Shown here one piece after another: positions 55,703 to 63,800 of a stretch of 64,000 bases of DNA; within the stretch, counting starts at the first letter, position 1, and each line of letters begins with the position of its first letter. Where the stretch lies: positions 62,001 to 126,000 of the forward strand of contig NZ_FMCW01000025.1 of NCBI RefSeq assembly GCF_900091595.1. The letters run 5' to 3'. A program made the translations under genes and the position numbers. The stretch is from Micromonospora haikouensis (GTDB lineage: Bacteria; Actinomycetota; Actinomycetes; Mycobacteriales; Micromonosporaceae). Below the pieces are notes generated by a model. That model was given only the letters and a program-made list of their open reading frames with translations. It was not told where the DNA came from and did not search any database.

Positions 55703-55731
55703 ATTCTCGCCCAGCCAGTGATATCAGTCAA
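55703..55731 (-). promoter_or_regulatory. Putative promoter of the peptide cassette
   Basis: On the - strand TTGACT (55731-55726) and GAGAAT (55708-55703) are separated by exactly 17 bases. This is the only AT-richer patch between the peptide ORF and the membrane-protein gene. The untranslated leader would be about 55 bases. Confidence 0.5.
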
Positions 55732-55805
55732 TCAACTGCAAGCGGGTGCCCGTCGCGCCCCCGGTGCAGCGGCGGCGGCCGGGACGACGGCGGGAATGGT
55801 GTGGG

Positions 55806-55817
55806 GGCACGCGTGCC
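55806..55817. promoter_or_regulatory. 12-bp perfect palindrome upstream of the peptide cassette
   Basis: GGCACGCGTGCC lies about 75 bases upstream of the putative -35 box and just past the stop of the membrane-protein gene. It could be an operator half-pair or part of the preceding gene's 3' end; GC-rich palindromes of this size also occur by chance. Confidence 0.25.
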
Positions 55818-55836
55818 GTCCGGCCCTCCGGCGTGC

Positions 55837-56415
55837 TCACAGCCTGGCTGCGGCGTCGTACCTCCGGCGCAGGTCGGCCATCTCCTTGGCGCCCAGCGCC
55901 TCCTCCTGCGCCAACGTCGCGTACTTGGCCGGGAACATCTGCCGCAGCCGGTCGATGAACCTGACGCCCTCTGTCGCCTCGACGACCTGGATGCCCAGGG
56001 GCTCGGTGGACATGTCCATGATCAGCGGACCGGCAAGCTTGACCGCCACGTCCCAGGGGCGCTTCTGCTCGGCGATCCCGCAGAGGTGGAAGCCGTACAC
56101 CTTTTGGACGTCGGCGAGGGTGGTGGCCCCGGCCGGCTCGTAGCCGTAGACGCGGACCCCGCAGATCACCGGCGGCTTCTCCTCGGTGGCGGCCTGTTGG
56201 GCGTTGTGCCCGGCGTGGTTGTGCTGCCCCGGGTCCGCCTGTTCGAGCGTGGTGCGCATCCGGGCCACGATCTGCGCCTGCAGATCCGCCGGCTCCGCCT
56301 CCCCGCCGGCGGCCCGGTTGAGGAAGACCACGCTGGCCGCCACCGTCAGCAGGATCACCGCCACCCACACCAGGCGGTGGCGATACCACCCCGCGAAACC
56401 CTCTCGGGAATTCAT
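55837..56415 (-). CDS. Membrane-anchored protein of unknown function
   Basis: A 192-residue protein with one N-terminal membrane segment (RLVWVAVILLTVAASVVFL, residues 14-32) preceded by Arg/His, so the rest should lie outside the cell. After it comes a His/Asn/Gln patch (GQHNHAGHNAQQ, near 63-74) that could bind metal, then a compact domain with two Cys (VICGVRVYGYEP near 84, FHLCGIAEQKRPW near 110) that may form a disulfide. I do not recognise the domain. It lies on the same strand just upstream of the peptide cassette; the putative promoter between them suggests separate transcription. Confidence 0.7.
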   Translation of the reverse strand: MNSREGFAGWYRHRLVWVAVILLTVAASVVFLNRAAGGEAEPADLQAQIVARMRTTLEQADPGQHNHAGHNAQQAATEEKPPVICGVRVYGYEPAGATTLADVQKVYGFHLCGIAEQKRPWDVAVKLAGPLIMDMSTEPLGIQVVEATEGVRFIDRLRQMFPAKYATLAQEEALGAKEMADLRRRYDAAARL

Positions 56416-56843
56416 GATCGCTTCTCACCTCGTTGCCGGCCCTGCCGCGCTGGCAGGCCGATCGGATGCCCCTAGCGCCAGGCGTCGAGCGCGTCGGGCG
56501 TCGGAGACACGGGCCGGGGGACACCGTGGCGGGCGAGAGTGCCCGCCCGGCGTGGTGCCCGTCATCGGGCGATGACCCGGTGACGTGGTGTGCGGGCACC
56601 CGCCGAAGCGGCGTGCTGCCGGCACTGCGCTGCTCCCGTGCTTGCCGTTGCTCAGCGCGGTTGCCCCCGCGCTGCGGCGATATGAGCTATTCCAACACCT
56701 CTGGATCCTTCTGGCAACATCGACGAGCGACGGTGTCGACACGGGACGGTCGCCCTCGCTGCCGAGGGTGCCGGCGGGCGAGCCGGCACCGTCCGGGTCG
56801 GTGCCGCCGGCGGGTGTGCCGACGGCTCACCGGCCGGGCAGTG
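56416..56843. other. Intergenic region without a supported gene
   Basis: This 428-base stretch lies between the stop of the PLP decarboxylase and the start of the membrane protein, both on the - strand. Frames here are Arg/Pro-rich shadows. A less GC-rich patch at 56680-56730 could hold the promoter of the 56415 gene, but I cannot pick convincing -35 and -10 boxes. Confidence 0.4.
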
Positions 56844-57989
56844 TCAGGACGGGTACGGCCGCGCCGCCCACTCGCCGGCCACCCGGTGCGGGTCACCGGT
56901 CCGAAACTCCGGGGGCTCGTGCAGCAGGAAGTCCCGGTGGCTGATGTTCCAGGCATACGCCCCGGCCATGGCGAAGACCAGCACGTCTCCCACGCCGATC
57001 GGCCCCGCCGTGGCCGACCGGGACAGGACGTCCTTGGGGGTGCAGAGCTGCCCGACCACGGTGACCGCTCCGCCGTCGCTGCGAGGGCCGTCGGCAGCAC
57101 GACGACGGTGCACCGTGAACGGCTGCGGATGCCCCTTCGCCGCTGGCGTGCGTAGGTGGTGCGTGCCACCGGCCACCACCGCGAACCACTCGCCGTGCGA
57201 ACGCTTCACATCGACCACCTCCGCGAGATACGCCCCGCAGTAGGCGGTCACCGACCGCCCGGGCTCGACGCGCAGCCGCAGCCCCGGGTGCGCGTCGACG
57301 ACATCGGCCAGCGCCCGGCCGTAGCTCACCCAGTCGAACCGTGCCGTCGGGTCGGCGTAGTCGACAGCCATGCCGCCGCCGACGTCAACCTCCTCGACGC
57401 CGACCTCGGTGACCGACCAGTGGACCACGGCGGCGGCGACCGCCCCGGCGAGCGGGGCGTCCAGCCCGCTGGCCAGGTGGGTGTGTACGCCGCGCACCTC
57501 GACGCCGGCGGGCGGCCGACGGGCGCACCGCACCGCGTCGGCCGGGTCCATCCCGAACGGGCTGGGCCCGCCGCCCATCACCAGGCTCGCCCCGGGGGTG
57601 TCCACCGGGAGGTTCACCCGCAGCAGCACCCGGGCCGGCGTGCCCGCGGCGACGGCCAGCGCTCCGAGACGTCGCAACTCGGCCGGGGACTCGACGTGGA
57701 TGCGGTCCACCCCGGCGGCGAGGGCTGCGGCGAGGTCCTCGTCGGTCTTGCCGGGCCCGGCGTAGGCGGCGGGCCGCCGTCCCGGCAGCGCCTCGGCCAT
57801 CCGCCGCAGCTCGCCGCGGCTGGCGGTCTCGAACCCGTCGACGACCGGGGAGAGGGTCTGCAGCACGCCCGGGTCCGGGTTCGCCTTGACGGCGTAGAGC
57901 AGCTCGACCGGCCCGGGCAACGCCGCCCGGATGGCTCGGGCGTGCACGGCCAGCCCGTCGAGGTCGTGCACGTAGACCGGCCGGGTCAC
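56844..57989 (-). CDS. PLP-dependent decarboxylase of a NIS siderophore pathway (PvsE/SbnH-like)
   Basis: A 381-residue alanine-racemase-fold (type III) decarboxylase. The PLP Lys is K35 in YAVKANPD; VHTHLASG near 165, VDVGGGMAVDY near 195, EPGRSVTAY near 235 and GQLCTPKDVL near 310 are the usual active-site pieces of the diaminopimelate/ornithine decarboxylase family. Next to NIS synthetases this branch decarboxylates an amino acid after it has been joined to citrate: serine in vibrioferrin (PvsE), diaminopropionate in staphyloferrin B (SbnH). Overlap with the next gene upstream (57986-57989) shows it is the last gene of that operon. Confidence 0.88.
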   Translation of the reverse strand: MTRPVYVHDLDGLAVHARAIRAALPGPVELLYAVKANPDPGVLQTLSPVVDGFETASRGELRRMAEALPGRRPAAYAGPGKTDEDLAAALAAGVDRIHVESPAELRRLGALAVAAGTPARVLLRVNLPVDTPGASLVMGGGPSPFGMDPADAVRCARRPPAGVEVRGVHTHLASGLDAPLAGAVAAAVVHWSVTEVGVEEVDVGGGMAVDYADPTARFDWVSYGRALADVVDAHPGLRLRVEPGRSVTAYCGAYLAEVVDVKRSHGEWFAVVAGGTHHLRTPAAKGHPQPFTVHRRRAADGPRSDGGAVTVVGQLCTPKDVLSRSATAGPIGVGDVLVFAMAGAYAWNISHRDFLLHEPPEFRTGDPHRVAGEWAARPYPS

Positions 57990-59584
57990 CGGAGCCCGCC
58001 GATCGGGTTCGGCACCGGCACGAACGGGGCGGCGCGGTCGGCGTCACGCCGCCACCGGACCAGGAGGTTCGCCTTGGCCACCAGCGGCTCGCCGCGCAGC
58101 AGCGCACACAGTTCGGGCGGGTCACCGAGGTCGGCGGCCACCGCCGCGACGACTGCCCTCAGCATCCGCCACAGCCGGGGCTCGATGCCGGGCCGTGCGT
58201 CGGCGAGCGCGCCGCAGATGCCGGCGAGGTGGTTGACGAACAGGCAGTAGACGACGCGGCGGCGGGCGTCCAGGGGCCCGTACGCGACCTGGGGCGGGAC
58301 ACCGTCGGGCCAGGTGCCCCAGCGGCTGCTGTCCAGCTTTGTCCCTTCCAGGTCCCGCAACAGCATCCGCACCGGTCGGCCCTCGGGGTCGAGCACCACG
58401 ACCACGTTCTGCAGGTGCGCCTCGTGCACGACGCCGTGTCGTAGCCAGCCGCACAGCACCGCGGGCACGAGCAGCTCGACGTACGACCGCCACCAGGCGA
58501 CCGGGTCGGCCGGTGCCAGTGGTGCGGCGGCCAGCGTCGCCGCCAGCAGCGGGGTGTCGCCCGGCCTCAGGTGCGGGCGCAGGCCCGTGCGCAGGATCGT
58601 GCCGTACGCCTCGTCCGCGCCCTGGGCGTCGACCGTGCGGTAGGCGGGCTCGGTGAGCAGCGCGACTCCGGCCGGCATCGGCAGCCCGGACAGCAGTTCG
58701 GTCAGGGCGACCGCGGTGGTGAGCTCGTACCGGGCGTTCTTGCGCAGACAGTTGGTGATCCGCACGTGCAGGCTGGTCTTGACGAACAGGTCGGCCTCGG
58801 GGGCGTAGAGGGTGCGGACGCTCGCCGTCGGTCGCATGGGAACGCCGGCCGCACCCAGCCGATGGAGCCGGGGATGGGCCGGCGGGACCAGCGCGAGCTG
58901 CCAGGGGTGCACGGGCAGCACCCGGTGTCCGGCCGGCGGACGCGGGGGATCGAGGGCGGCCACCAGCGGGTCGAACGGCCCGGCGTCCGCGACCAGGTCG
59001 TCCGGCACCGCGAGCCAGTGCAGCCGGAACACGGAGCGTAGCTCCGGCGCGTACGCCTGCCAGCGGTCCGCGTCGCCGTTGCGCCACTTCGGTGCCGGGT
59101 GGTGCGGGTGGCCGAAGACGAGGGACTGCTCGGAGTCCACGTACGCGTCGAGGGCGTGATCCCCGGTGGGGGCGGGATCCTGGTCCGGTCGGTCGGCCAG
59201 CAGCCGGGCCACCGTGTCCCGGCTGGCCCGCACCTGCCCGGTGAACTCGTCGTTGCGGTGGCCGGTGCGGGCGGTGAGTTCCGCGGCGACCAGCTCGGCC
59301 AGCCGGCCCGCGTCGACGTCCGTCCACCGGTCGCCGTCGAGCCCGAGCTGCACGGGGCCGGTGTAGCGGTGCGCGCCGAGCGGTGAGACCCGCGCGACGG
59401 CGCAGCGCAGCCTCGCGTCGATGTGCCGCAGCCGGAGAACCGCCGCGCCCTCACGCAGGCTCACGTCGTCGTCGGGCAGGGCGATCTCGCGTACCACGCA
59501 GCCGAAGACGGCGTGGGCGGCGGCCAGGTCGGCGCGCAGGTCGGTGCCCCCGCGTCGCCGGGGCCGCGACACCGTTTCCGTCAT
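57986..59584 (-). CDS. IucA/IucC-family NIS siderophore synthetase (PvsD-like)
   Basis: A 532-residue NRPS-independent siderophore synthetase, which adenylates a carboxylate such as citrate and joins it to an amine or alcohol. Family motifs: FGHPHHPAPKWRNGD near 165 (ATP binding), VHPWQLALV near 240, KTSLHVRITNCLRKNARYELTT (in part) near 285, and HEAHLQNVVVVLD near 415. Length is normal. ATG 59584 overlaps the stop of the preceding synthetase (ATGA). Position after the other synthetase and before the decarboxylase matches PvsD. Confidence 0.92.
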   Translation of the reverse strand: MTETVSRPRRRGGTDLRADLAAAHAVFGCVVREIALPDDDVSLREGAAVLRLRHIDARLRCAVARVSPLGAHRYTGPVQLGLDGDRWTDVDAGRLAELVAAELTARTGHRNDEFTGQVRASRDTVARLLADRPDQDPAPTGDHALDAYVDSEQSLVFGHPHHPAPKWRNGDADRWQAYAPELRSVFRLHWLAVPDDLVADAGPFDPLVAALDPPRPPAGHRVLPVHPWQLALVPPAHPRLHRLGAAGVPMRPTASVRTLYAPEADLFVKTSLHVRITNCLRKNARYELTTAVALTELLSGLPMPAGVALLTEPAYRTVDAQGADEAYGTILRTGLRPHLRPGDTPLLAATLAAAPLAPADPVAWWRSYVELLVPAVLCGWLRHGVVHEAHLQNVVVVLDPEGRPVRMLLRDLEGTKLDSSRWGTWPDGVPPQVAYGPLDARRRVVYCLFVNHLAGICGALADARPGIEPRLWRMLRAVVAAVAADLGDPPELCALLRGEPLVAKANLLVRWRRDADRAAPFVPVPNPIGGLR

Positions 59585-61200
59585 GGTGTCTCCCGTAGGT
59601 AGTTGGGGCCGGTGCGTCGGTAGTACTTGTTGATGTCGACGCAGCCGAGCCGCTGCTTCGGCAACAGCGTGCCGGCGGTGAGCATCGCCTTGACCGGGAA
59701 CCGGGCGGCGTGCAGCACCCGCTCGGTGAAGAGCCGCGCCGCCGGCCCGTCGCCCCAGCGATCCCGGGCCGCCATCAGCCTCGGCGTCAGCGCGGCGGCC
59801 GGAGAGGGCACGCGCACCCCCCGCGCGGCGAGGGCGAACAGGGGCGCCGCCGCGGCCAGGTGCAGCGTGATGGTGATGAACATGTCGGCCAGCTCCTGGG
59901 GATCCCGGGCCCACATCCGCTCGTCCCGCAGCGGGAGCCCACCGGGCCCGCCGTGGCGCGGGCCCAACCGGGCACCGTCATTGTCCTTGTAGAGGAGGCC
60001 GACCGTGCCGTCCGGGTGCACCAGCAGGTGGATGTTCTGCGGATGCGCCTCGAGCGCCACCTCGTGCCGCAGCCAGAGGCAGACGTGCCAGTCGAGCAGC
60101 AGATCCAGATAGGACTCCACGAGGGCCGACGGCTCGCCGAGGCGTTCGAGCACGGTGCCCGCCTCCGGATCGGGCGCGGCGAGGGCCGCGACCGGCACCA
60201 CCCGGACCCCGGCCAGGTCGCGCGGAAACCTGCGGAGCAGGAAGCTGAGCCGGTCGTCGTCGCCGACGTGCCCGTAGCTGCTCTCCTCGGCGTGCCGGAT
60301 CCGGCCGGCGAAGGCCGGCTCCGTGGCGGCGATCCGGTCGAGCAGCCCGGCGACCGCCGCGCCGTCGGCGAGGGTGCCGGGATGCAGGGTCCGTCGGTTC
60401 CTGACGCCGAGGGTCGCGGTCGGCAGCGGCAACTTCACATGGGTGTACGGGTCGTCCGCGAGCGCCACCGTCCGCATGGAGAGCGTCGGCCGCACGGTGA
60501 TCGCCGGGTGTTCGCCCACCGGCAGCTCGTGCCGCCGCGCGGTGAGCGGGTGCACCGGCACCAGCACCCGGCCGGGCTGCGGTGGCTGCGGCCACCAGTC
60601 GGGGAGGTCGCCGGTGAGCCGCACGTCCGCGGCGCGGGCGGCGTGCCAGCGCAGCGTGAAGCGGGGCGCGTGCTCGGGGGCGTAGCGGCGCAGGTCGTCG
60701 TCGTCGAGGCCGTGCCGGCAGCGGTCGGTGGGGTAGACCGGATGACCGACGTGCGCGGCGAGGACGTCGTCGAGCAGCGCGGCGGACATGCCGGTGGGGG
60801 ACGCCCGGCGTTCGGCTGCAACGGAGGCGAGCACCCGGCGGCGGGCCCCGGCGGCGAGCCGGCGGGCCGCGAGGTCGGCCCGGCATTCCGCGGTGAACTT
60901 CGCCCAGCCGGATTCGGCCTCCGGATCATTGCGCGGGGCGAGCAGCGCGAGGAGACCGTCCACCGTGTCCACCGGGCGGGCATCCTCGCCGGTGAGGACG
61001 TGCAGCACGGGCGCGGCGCTGCGGAGCACCTGTTGAAAGCCGTCCGCGCGGACCGGGATCCGGAGTAGCCCGGCGGAGCACGACACCGCCCACCAGCCGG
61101 GCCCGTCCGGCCGTCCGCCGCTGGACAGCGCGAGATGGTCCTCGCGTAGCAGGGCGTCGAGCACCCGGCGGAACACGACCCGCTCGCTGTCGTCGGTCAT
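59581..61200 (-). CDS. IucA/IucC-family NIS siderophore synthetase (PvsB-like)
   Basis: A 539-residue second NIS synthetase. It has LVPVHPLTARRHEL near 205, THVKLPLPTATLGVRNRRTL (in part) near 245, EAHPQNIHLLVHPDG near 385 and LYKDNDGARLG near 405. The ATP loop is less standard than in its partner (GHPVYPTDRCRHG for GHPxHPxxKxR), which often marks a different substrate class. ATG 61200 overlaps the ATP-grasp stop by 4 bases. The ORF continues upstream in frame, but that part is a shadow of the ATP-grasp gene. Confidence 0.91.
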   Translation of the reverse strand: MTDDSERVVFRRVLDALLREDHLALSSGGRPDGPGWWAVSCSAGLLRIPVRADGFQQVLRSAAPVLHVLTGEDARPVDTVDGLLALLAPRNDPEAESGWAKFTAECRADLAARRLAAGARRRVLASVAAERRASPTGMSAALLDDVLAAHVGHPVYPTDRCRHGLDDDDLRRYAPEHAPRFTLRWHAARAADVRLTGDLPDWWPQPPQPGRVLVPVHPLTARRHELPVGEHPAITVRPTLSMRTVALADDPYTHVKLPLPTATLGVRNRRTLHPGTLADGAAVAGLLDRIAATEPAFAGRIRHAEESSYGHVGDDDRLSFLLRRFPRDLAGVRVVPVAALAAPDPEAGTVLERLGEPSALVESYLDLLLDWHVCLWLRHEVALEAHPQNIHLLVHPDGTVGLLYKDNDGARLGPRHGGPGGLPLRDERMWARDPQELADMFITITLHLAAAAPLFALAARGVRVPSPAAALTPRLMAARDRWGDGPAARLFTERVLHAARFPVKAMLTAGTLLPKQRLGCVDINKYYRRTGPNYLRETP

Positions 61201-62366
61201 GCCACGATCGTCCAACGCAGACCGCGCCGGAAGGCGGCGAGCGCGGTCGAGACGGTGTCCCCGTCGGGGCCGATCGCGTGCAGCGCCGCGAGGTAGTCGC
61301 GGTTGGTGCCGGTGCGCTCGGCCACCCGGCCGACCTCGCGCAGGGGTCGGCACGCCAGCCGCACGCCGTCGCGGACGGTGTCCAGGCGGTCGGGGGCGGC
61401 GCTGAGCCGGCCGGACCGGTCGGCGCACACGTACTCGACGCGGGCGTGCCGGGCGACGCTGGCCGGGGCGGGCAGGTCGAGGGCCGACAGCGGCTCGCCG
61501 AGGTGCAGCCGGATGATGTGCGCGAACAGCGGCACGCCGAGCAACTCCGCCAGGAACAGGTCCATCCGGTCGCCGATCAGCCGGTAGTTCACCTCGATCA
61601 GCCGGACCCGGCCGTCCTGGACGACGTACTCGGTGTGGCAGGCGCCGAAGCGTACCCCGAGCACGTCGAGCCGGGCCCGCAGCGCGACGTCGTCGTGCTG
61701 CGGGGGCGGGGACCAGTCGAGGCTCGTCTCGGTGAACGTCGGTGGTGGACCGAGGCCGGTGCGCCATCCGCCGATGACGGCGAGACCGGCCGCGTCGCCG
61801 AGGGTGTCGTACGTCCGCAGCTCGCCGGACAGGTATTCCTCGACCACGAGCGCGACCCCGGGCCGGCGGCGGCGGATCTCGGCGATCCGGGTGGCCAGCT
61901 CGCGGGGGTCGCCCACCAGGTAGGCGTCCTCGCTGGCGACGCCGTCGCGCGGTTTGACCACGGCGGGGAACATCTCGCCCGGCACCTCGGGGGCCGTGCC
62001 GGGGTCGACGGCGACGACGTGCACCAGGTCGAGACCGGCGGCGGCGACGGCCCTGCGGGCTGCGGCCTTGTCCTTGCAGAGCCGGGCGGCGGCGGGATCC
62101 TTGCCAGGCAGGCCGAGCTTGTGCGCGGCGATCGCGGTCGCTTCCTGGAGGTGATCGCTGTTGGACAGCAGCGCTGCGGGGCGGACGGCCGCCGTGACCA
62201 CGGCTGCCGCGTCGCGCACGGCGCACCGCGTGACGGGTGTGCCGGCGGGCCACTGCTCAGGCTGGTCGGTCAGCACGGTCGCCGGCAGTCCGAGCGAGGC
62301 AGCGGCCGGGAGAAAGCCTTCCAGAACGGCGTCGGTCGGGTTGAGCGCGGTGAGGTACAGCCGCAT
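61197..62366 (-). CDS. ATP-grasp ligase of the siderophore operon (PvsA-like)
   Basis: A 389-residue ATP-grasp enzyme that would form an amide bond through an acyl phosphate. FPAVVKPRDGVASEDAYLV near 135 holds the ATP Lys, LVVEEYLSGELRTYDTLG near 175 the hinge, and RLIEVNYRLIGDRMDLFL near 265 the metal-binding Glu and Asn. ATG 62366 follows GGAGG; the iron box is about 31 bases further upstream, so this is the first gene of an iron-repressed operon. In vibrioferrin biosynthesis an ATP-grasp protein (PvsA) stands first in the same way. Confidence 0.88.
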   Translation of the reverse strand: MRLYLTALNPTDAVLEGFLPAAASLGLPATVLTDQPEQWPAGTPVTRCAVRDAAAVVTAAVRPAALLSNSDHLQEATAIAAHKLGLPGKDPAAARLCKDKAAARRAVAAAGLDLVHVVAVDPGTAPEVPGEMFPAVVKPRDGVASEDAYLVGDPRELATRIAEIRRRRPGVALVVEEYLSGELRTYDTLGDAAGLAVIGGWRTGLGPPPTFTETSLDWSPPPQHDDVALRARLDVLGVRFGACHTEYVVQDGRVRLIEVNYRLIGDRMDLFLAELLGVPLFAHIIRLHLGEPLSALDLPAPASVARHARVEYVCADRSGRLSAAPDRLDTVRDGVRLACRPLREVGRVAERTGTNRDYLAALHAIGPDGDTVSTALAAFRRGLRWTIVA

Positions 62367-62397
62367 CCCGCCTCCGTTGACTGATCGATGCTGCAGA

Positions 62398-62416
62398 TTA
62401 GGATAGCCTATCCTGA
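62398..62416. promoter_or_regulatory. Iron box (IdeR/DmdR-type operator) of the siderophore operon
   Basis: TTAGGATAGCCTATCCTGA is a near-perfect 19-bp palindrome fitting the TTAGGTTAGGCTAACCTAA consensus. It lies 31-49 bases before the ATP-grasp start, where a bound iron repressor would block transcription. Iron limitation should turn the operon on. Confidence 0.88.
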
Positions 62417-62775
62417 TTACTCCGATCTGGTGGGTGTTGTTGTTTATGTTACGGTCACCCTTCGCCAACTGGTACGACCCGGATGCGGGCGAACCGACGA
62501 TCGCAGATCCCGCCAGCGACCGGTTTCCGGAGGATCTCCAGGCCGTGCCTCGGCGACCCGTACCCCGCCCCGCACCGAGGTGATCGACAAAGTCGCGGAC
62601 CGGCGGGCTCTCGGGCCGGGCCGGAGGTGACGGGGTCACCCTGCCGAGCCTGGGGCGGGCCGGGCACCGCGACGCCGAGGTCAGCGACCGACCGACGGCC
62701 GGGTGGACCGACGCGTGGGCGGCGGCGCCACCGCCAGCGGGCGGCGGGCGAGCGGAGCCGAGCGGAGGCGAACCG
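62417..62775. other. Intergenic region upstream of the siderophore operon
   Basis: About 360 bases between the iron box and the DUF2470 stop. The first 50 bases are unusually AT-rich (around 62440-62455) and probably carry promoter elements. Beyond that I see no gene or RNA that I can support. Confidence 0.4.
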
Positions 62776-63651
62776 TCACGACGACGGGACGACGCACACG
62801 CCTTCGGGGAGGTCGCAAGCGGCCGCCGAAGGCGTGTGCGCGTCCGGAGTGGCGCGGGGGGGACCGGCCGGCACGCGCCGCGTCGCCTCGGCGAGCAGCA
62901 TCCGCAGCCCGTCGGCGAGGCCGGCGGTGCTGGTGACGCGGCCAGCGAACGGCAGTCGGACGTCGGTGTGCCGGTCCGGCATCTCCGCGCGGAGCACGAT
63001 GCCGTCGGCGTCGACGGCCACCGGCACGACCCGGGCCGAGTCGGCGGTCACCGCCGGGTCGATGAGCGTGGCGAGCCGATCGAGGACGTCGCAATGCCGT
63101 TGGACGAGATGTTGCAGGCCCGCGGCCTGGTCGGCGGCGAGCGGGTCCGGCTGTGCAGCGCGGAAGGCGCTGATGCCCAGGGTGGTCGCGCCGACCTCGC
63201 GGGTGAGGCCGACCTCGATCGGCTCGACCTCCCACAGCGCGACGGGAGGCAGGTCGAGCAGGGCCATGACGGTGTCGCTGTCGCACGAGTTCAGGATGCC
63301 CGGGTCGAACCGGCGCGCGGTGCCCGACAGCCAGACCTTGGCCCACACCCGGGACCGTACGGCGACCGGGACGAGTTGCGTCACGTCCAGCCGCACCGCC
63401 CCCGGCCGGCCGCGTGCGGCCACCAGTAGGCCACCGGTCCTGGTCATCGCGTCAACCGCGAGTACCACCGTGCCGTCGGGCAGGACGGCGTGCGTGTCGA
63501 CGAGGTCGACGGAGGTTTCGCCGAGTCGCAGCTGCAGGGACGGGCTGGCGGACAGGACAGATCGTGCCAGCACGGCGTCCGCATCGTTCCGCGTGGCGTG
63601 CGGAGCGGCGTCCGTCAGTTCCGCTGCCCGCCCGGCTGGGTGGAGCGCCAT
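62776..63651 (-). CDS. DUF2470 protein, probable heme/iron-related flavin-fold protein
   Basis: A 291-residue protein. The C-terminal part (ARVVPVAVDADGIVLRAE, RLPFAGRV, near 215-250) is DUF2470, found at the end of pyridoxamine-phosphate-oxidase-fold proteins related to HugZ heme-degrading enzymes. The N-terminal half would be the flavin-like fold, though I see no clear FMN motif. The iron box 54 bases upstream suggests control by iron, which fits a heme-iron role. ATG 63651 has GAGGGG about 7 bases upstream; GTG 63669 has none. The last 20 codons run through a 15-bp inverted repeat. Confidence 0.75.
   Translation of the reverse strand: MALHPAGRAAELTDAAPHATRNDADAVLARSVLSASPSLQLRLGETSVDLVDTHAVLPDGTVVLAVDAMTRTGGLLVAARGRPGAVRLDVTQLVPVAVRSRVWAKVWLSGTARRFDPGILNSCDSDTVMALLDLPPVALWEVEPIEVGLTREVGATTLGISAFRAAQPDPLAADQAAGLQHLVQRHCDVLDRLATLIDPAVTADSARVVPVAVDADGIVLRAEMPDRHTDVRLPFAGRVTSTAGLADGLRMLLAEATRRVPAGPPRATPDAHTPSAAACDLPEGVCVVPSS
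62793..62840. repeat. 15-bp perfect inverted repeat at the 3' end of the DUF2470 gene
   Basis: CGCACACGCCTTCGG (62793-62807) and its exact complement (62826-62840) flank 18 bases. The hairpin lies within the last codons, ending about 15 bases before the stop. It may serve as a transcript end that overlaps coding sequence. No T-run follows. Confidence 0.75.
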
Positions 63652-63705
63652 GTCATTCCCCTCGGCCACGAGTGAAGGTGAACTCAGCCTAGGGACATGA
63701 CCTTA

Positions 63706-63724
63706 GTAGGTTAGCCTTACCTTT
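63706..63724. promoter_or_regulatory. Iron box upstream of the DUF2470 gene
   Basis: GTAGGTTAGCCTTACCTTT matches about 14-15 of 19 positions of the IdeR/DmdR consensus, with the core AGGTTAGCCTTACCT well kept. It lies about 55 bases before ATG 63651. Confidence 0.78.
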
Positions 63725-63769
63725 GCAAAGGGGTGCCATGCGGGCGGCTGCCCGGTGTCGACCGACGGC

Positions 63770-63793
63770 GGGGCACCGGTGGACCGGTGCCCC
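63770..63793 (-). terminator. Strong hairpin after the DUF1540 gene
   Basis: GGGGCACCGG and CCGGTGCCCC form a perfect 10-bp stem around a TGGA loop, starting 7 bases past the DUF1540 stop on the - strand. It has no T-run, as is common for actinomycete terminators. Confidence 0.75.
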
Positions 63794-63800
63794 GTGACCG

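Noticed and set aside
57156..58250. Open frame on the + strand opposite the PLP decarboxylase
   Set aside because: The - strand frame has the PLP Lys motif and all active-site segments; the + frame has none.
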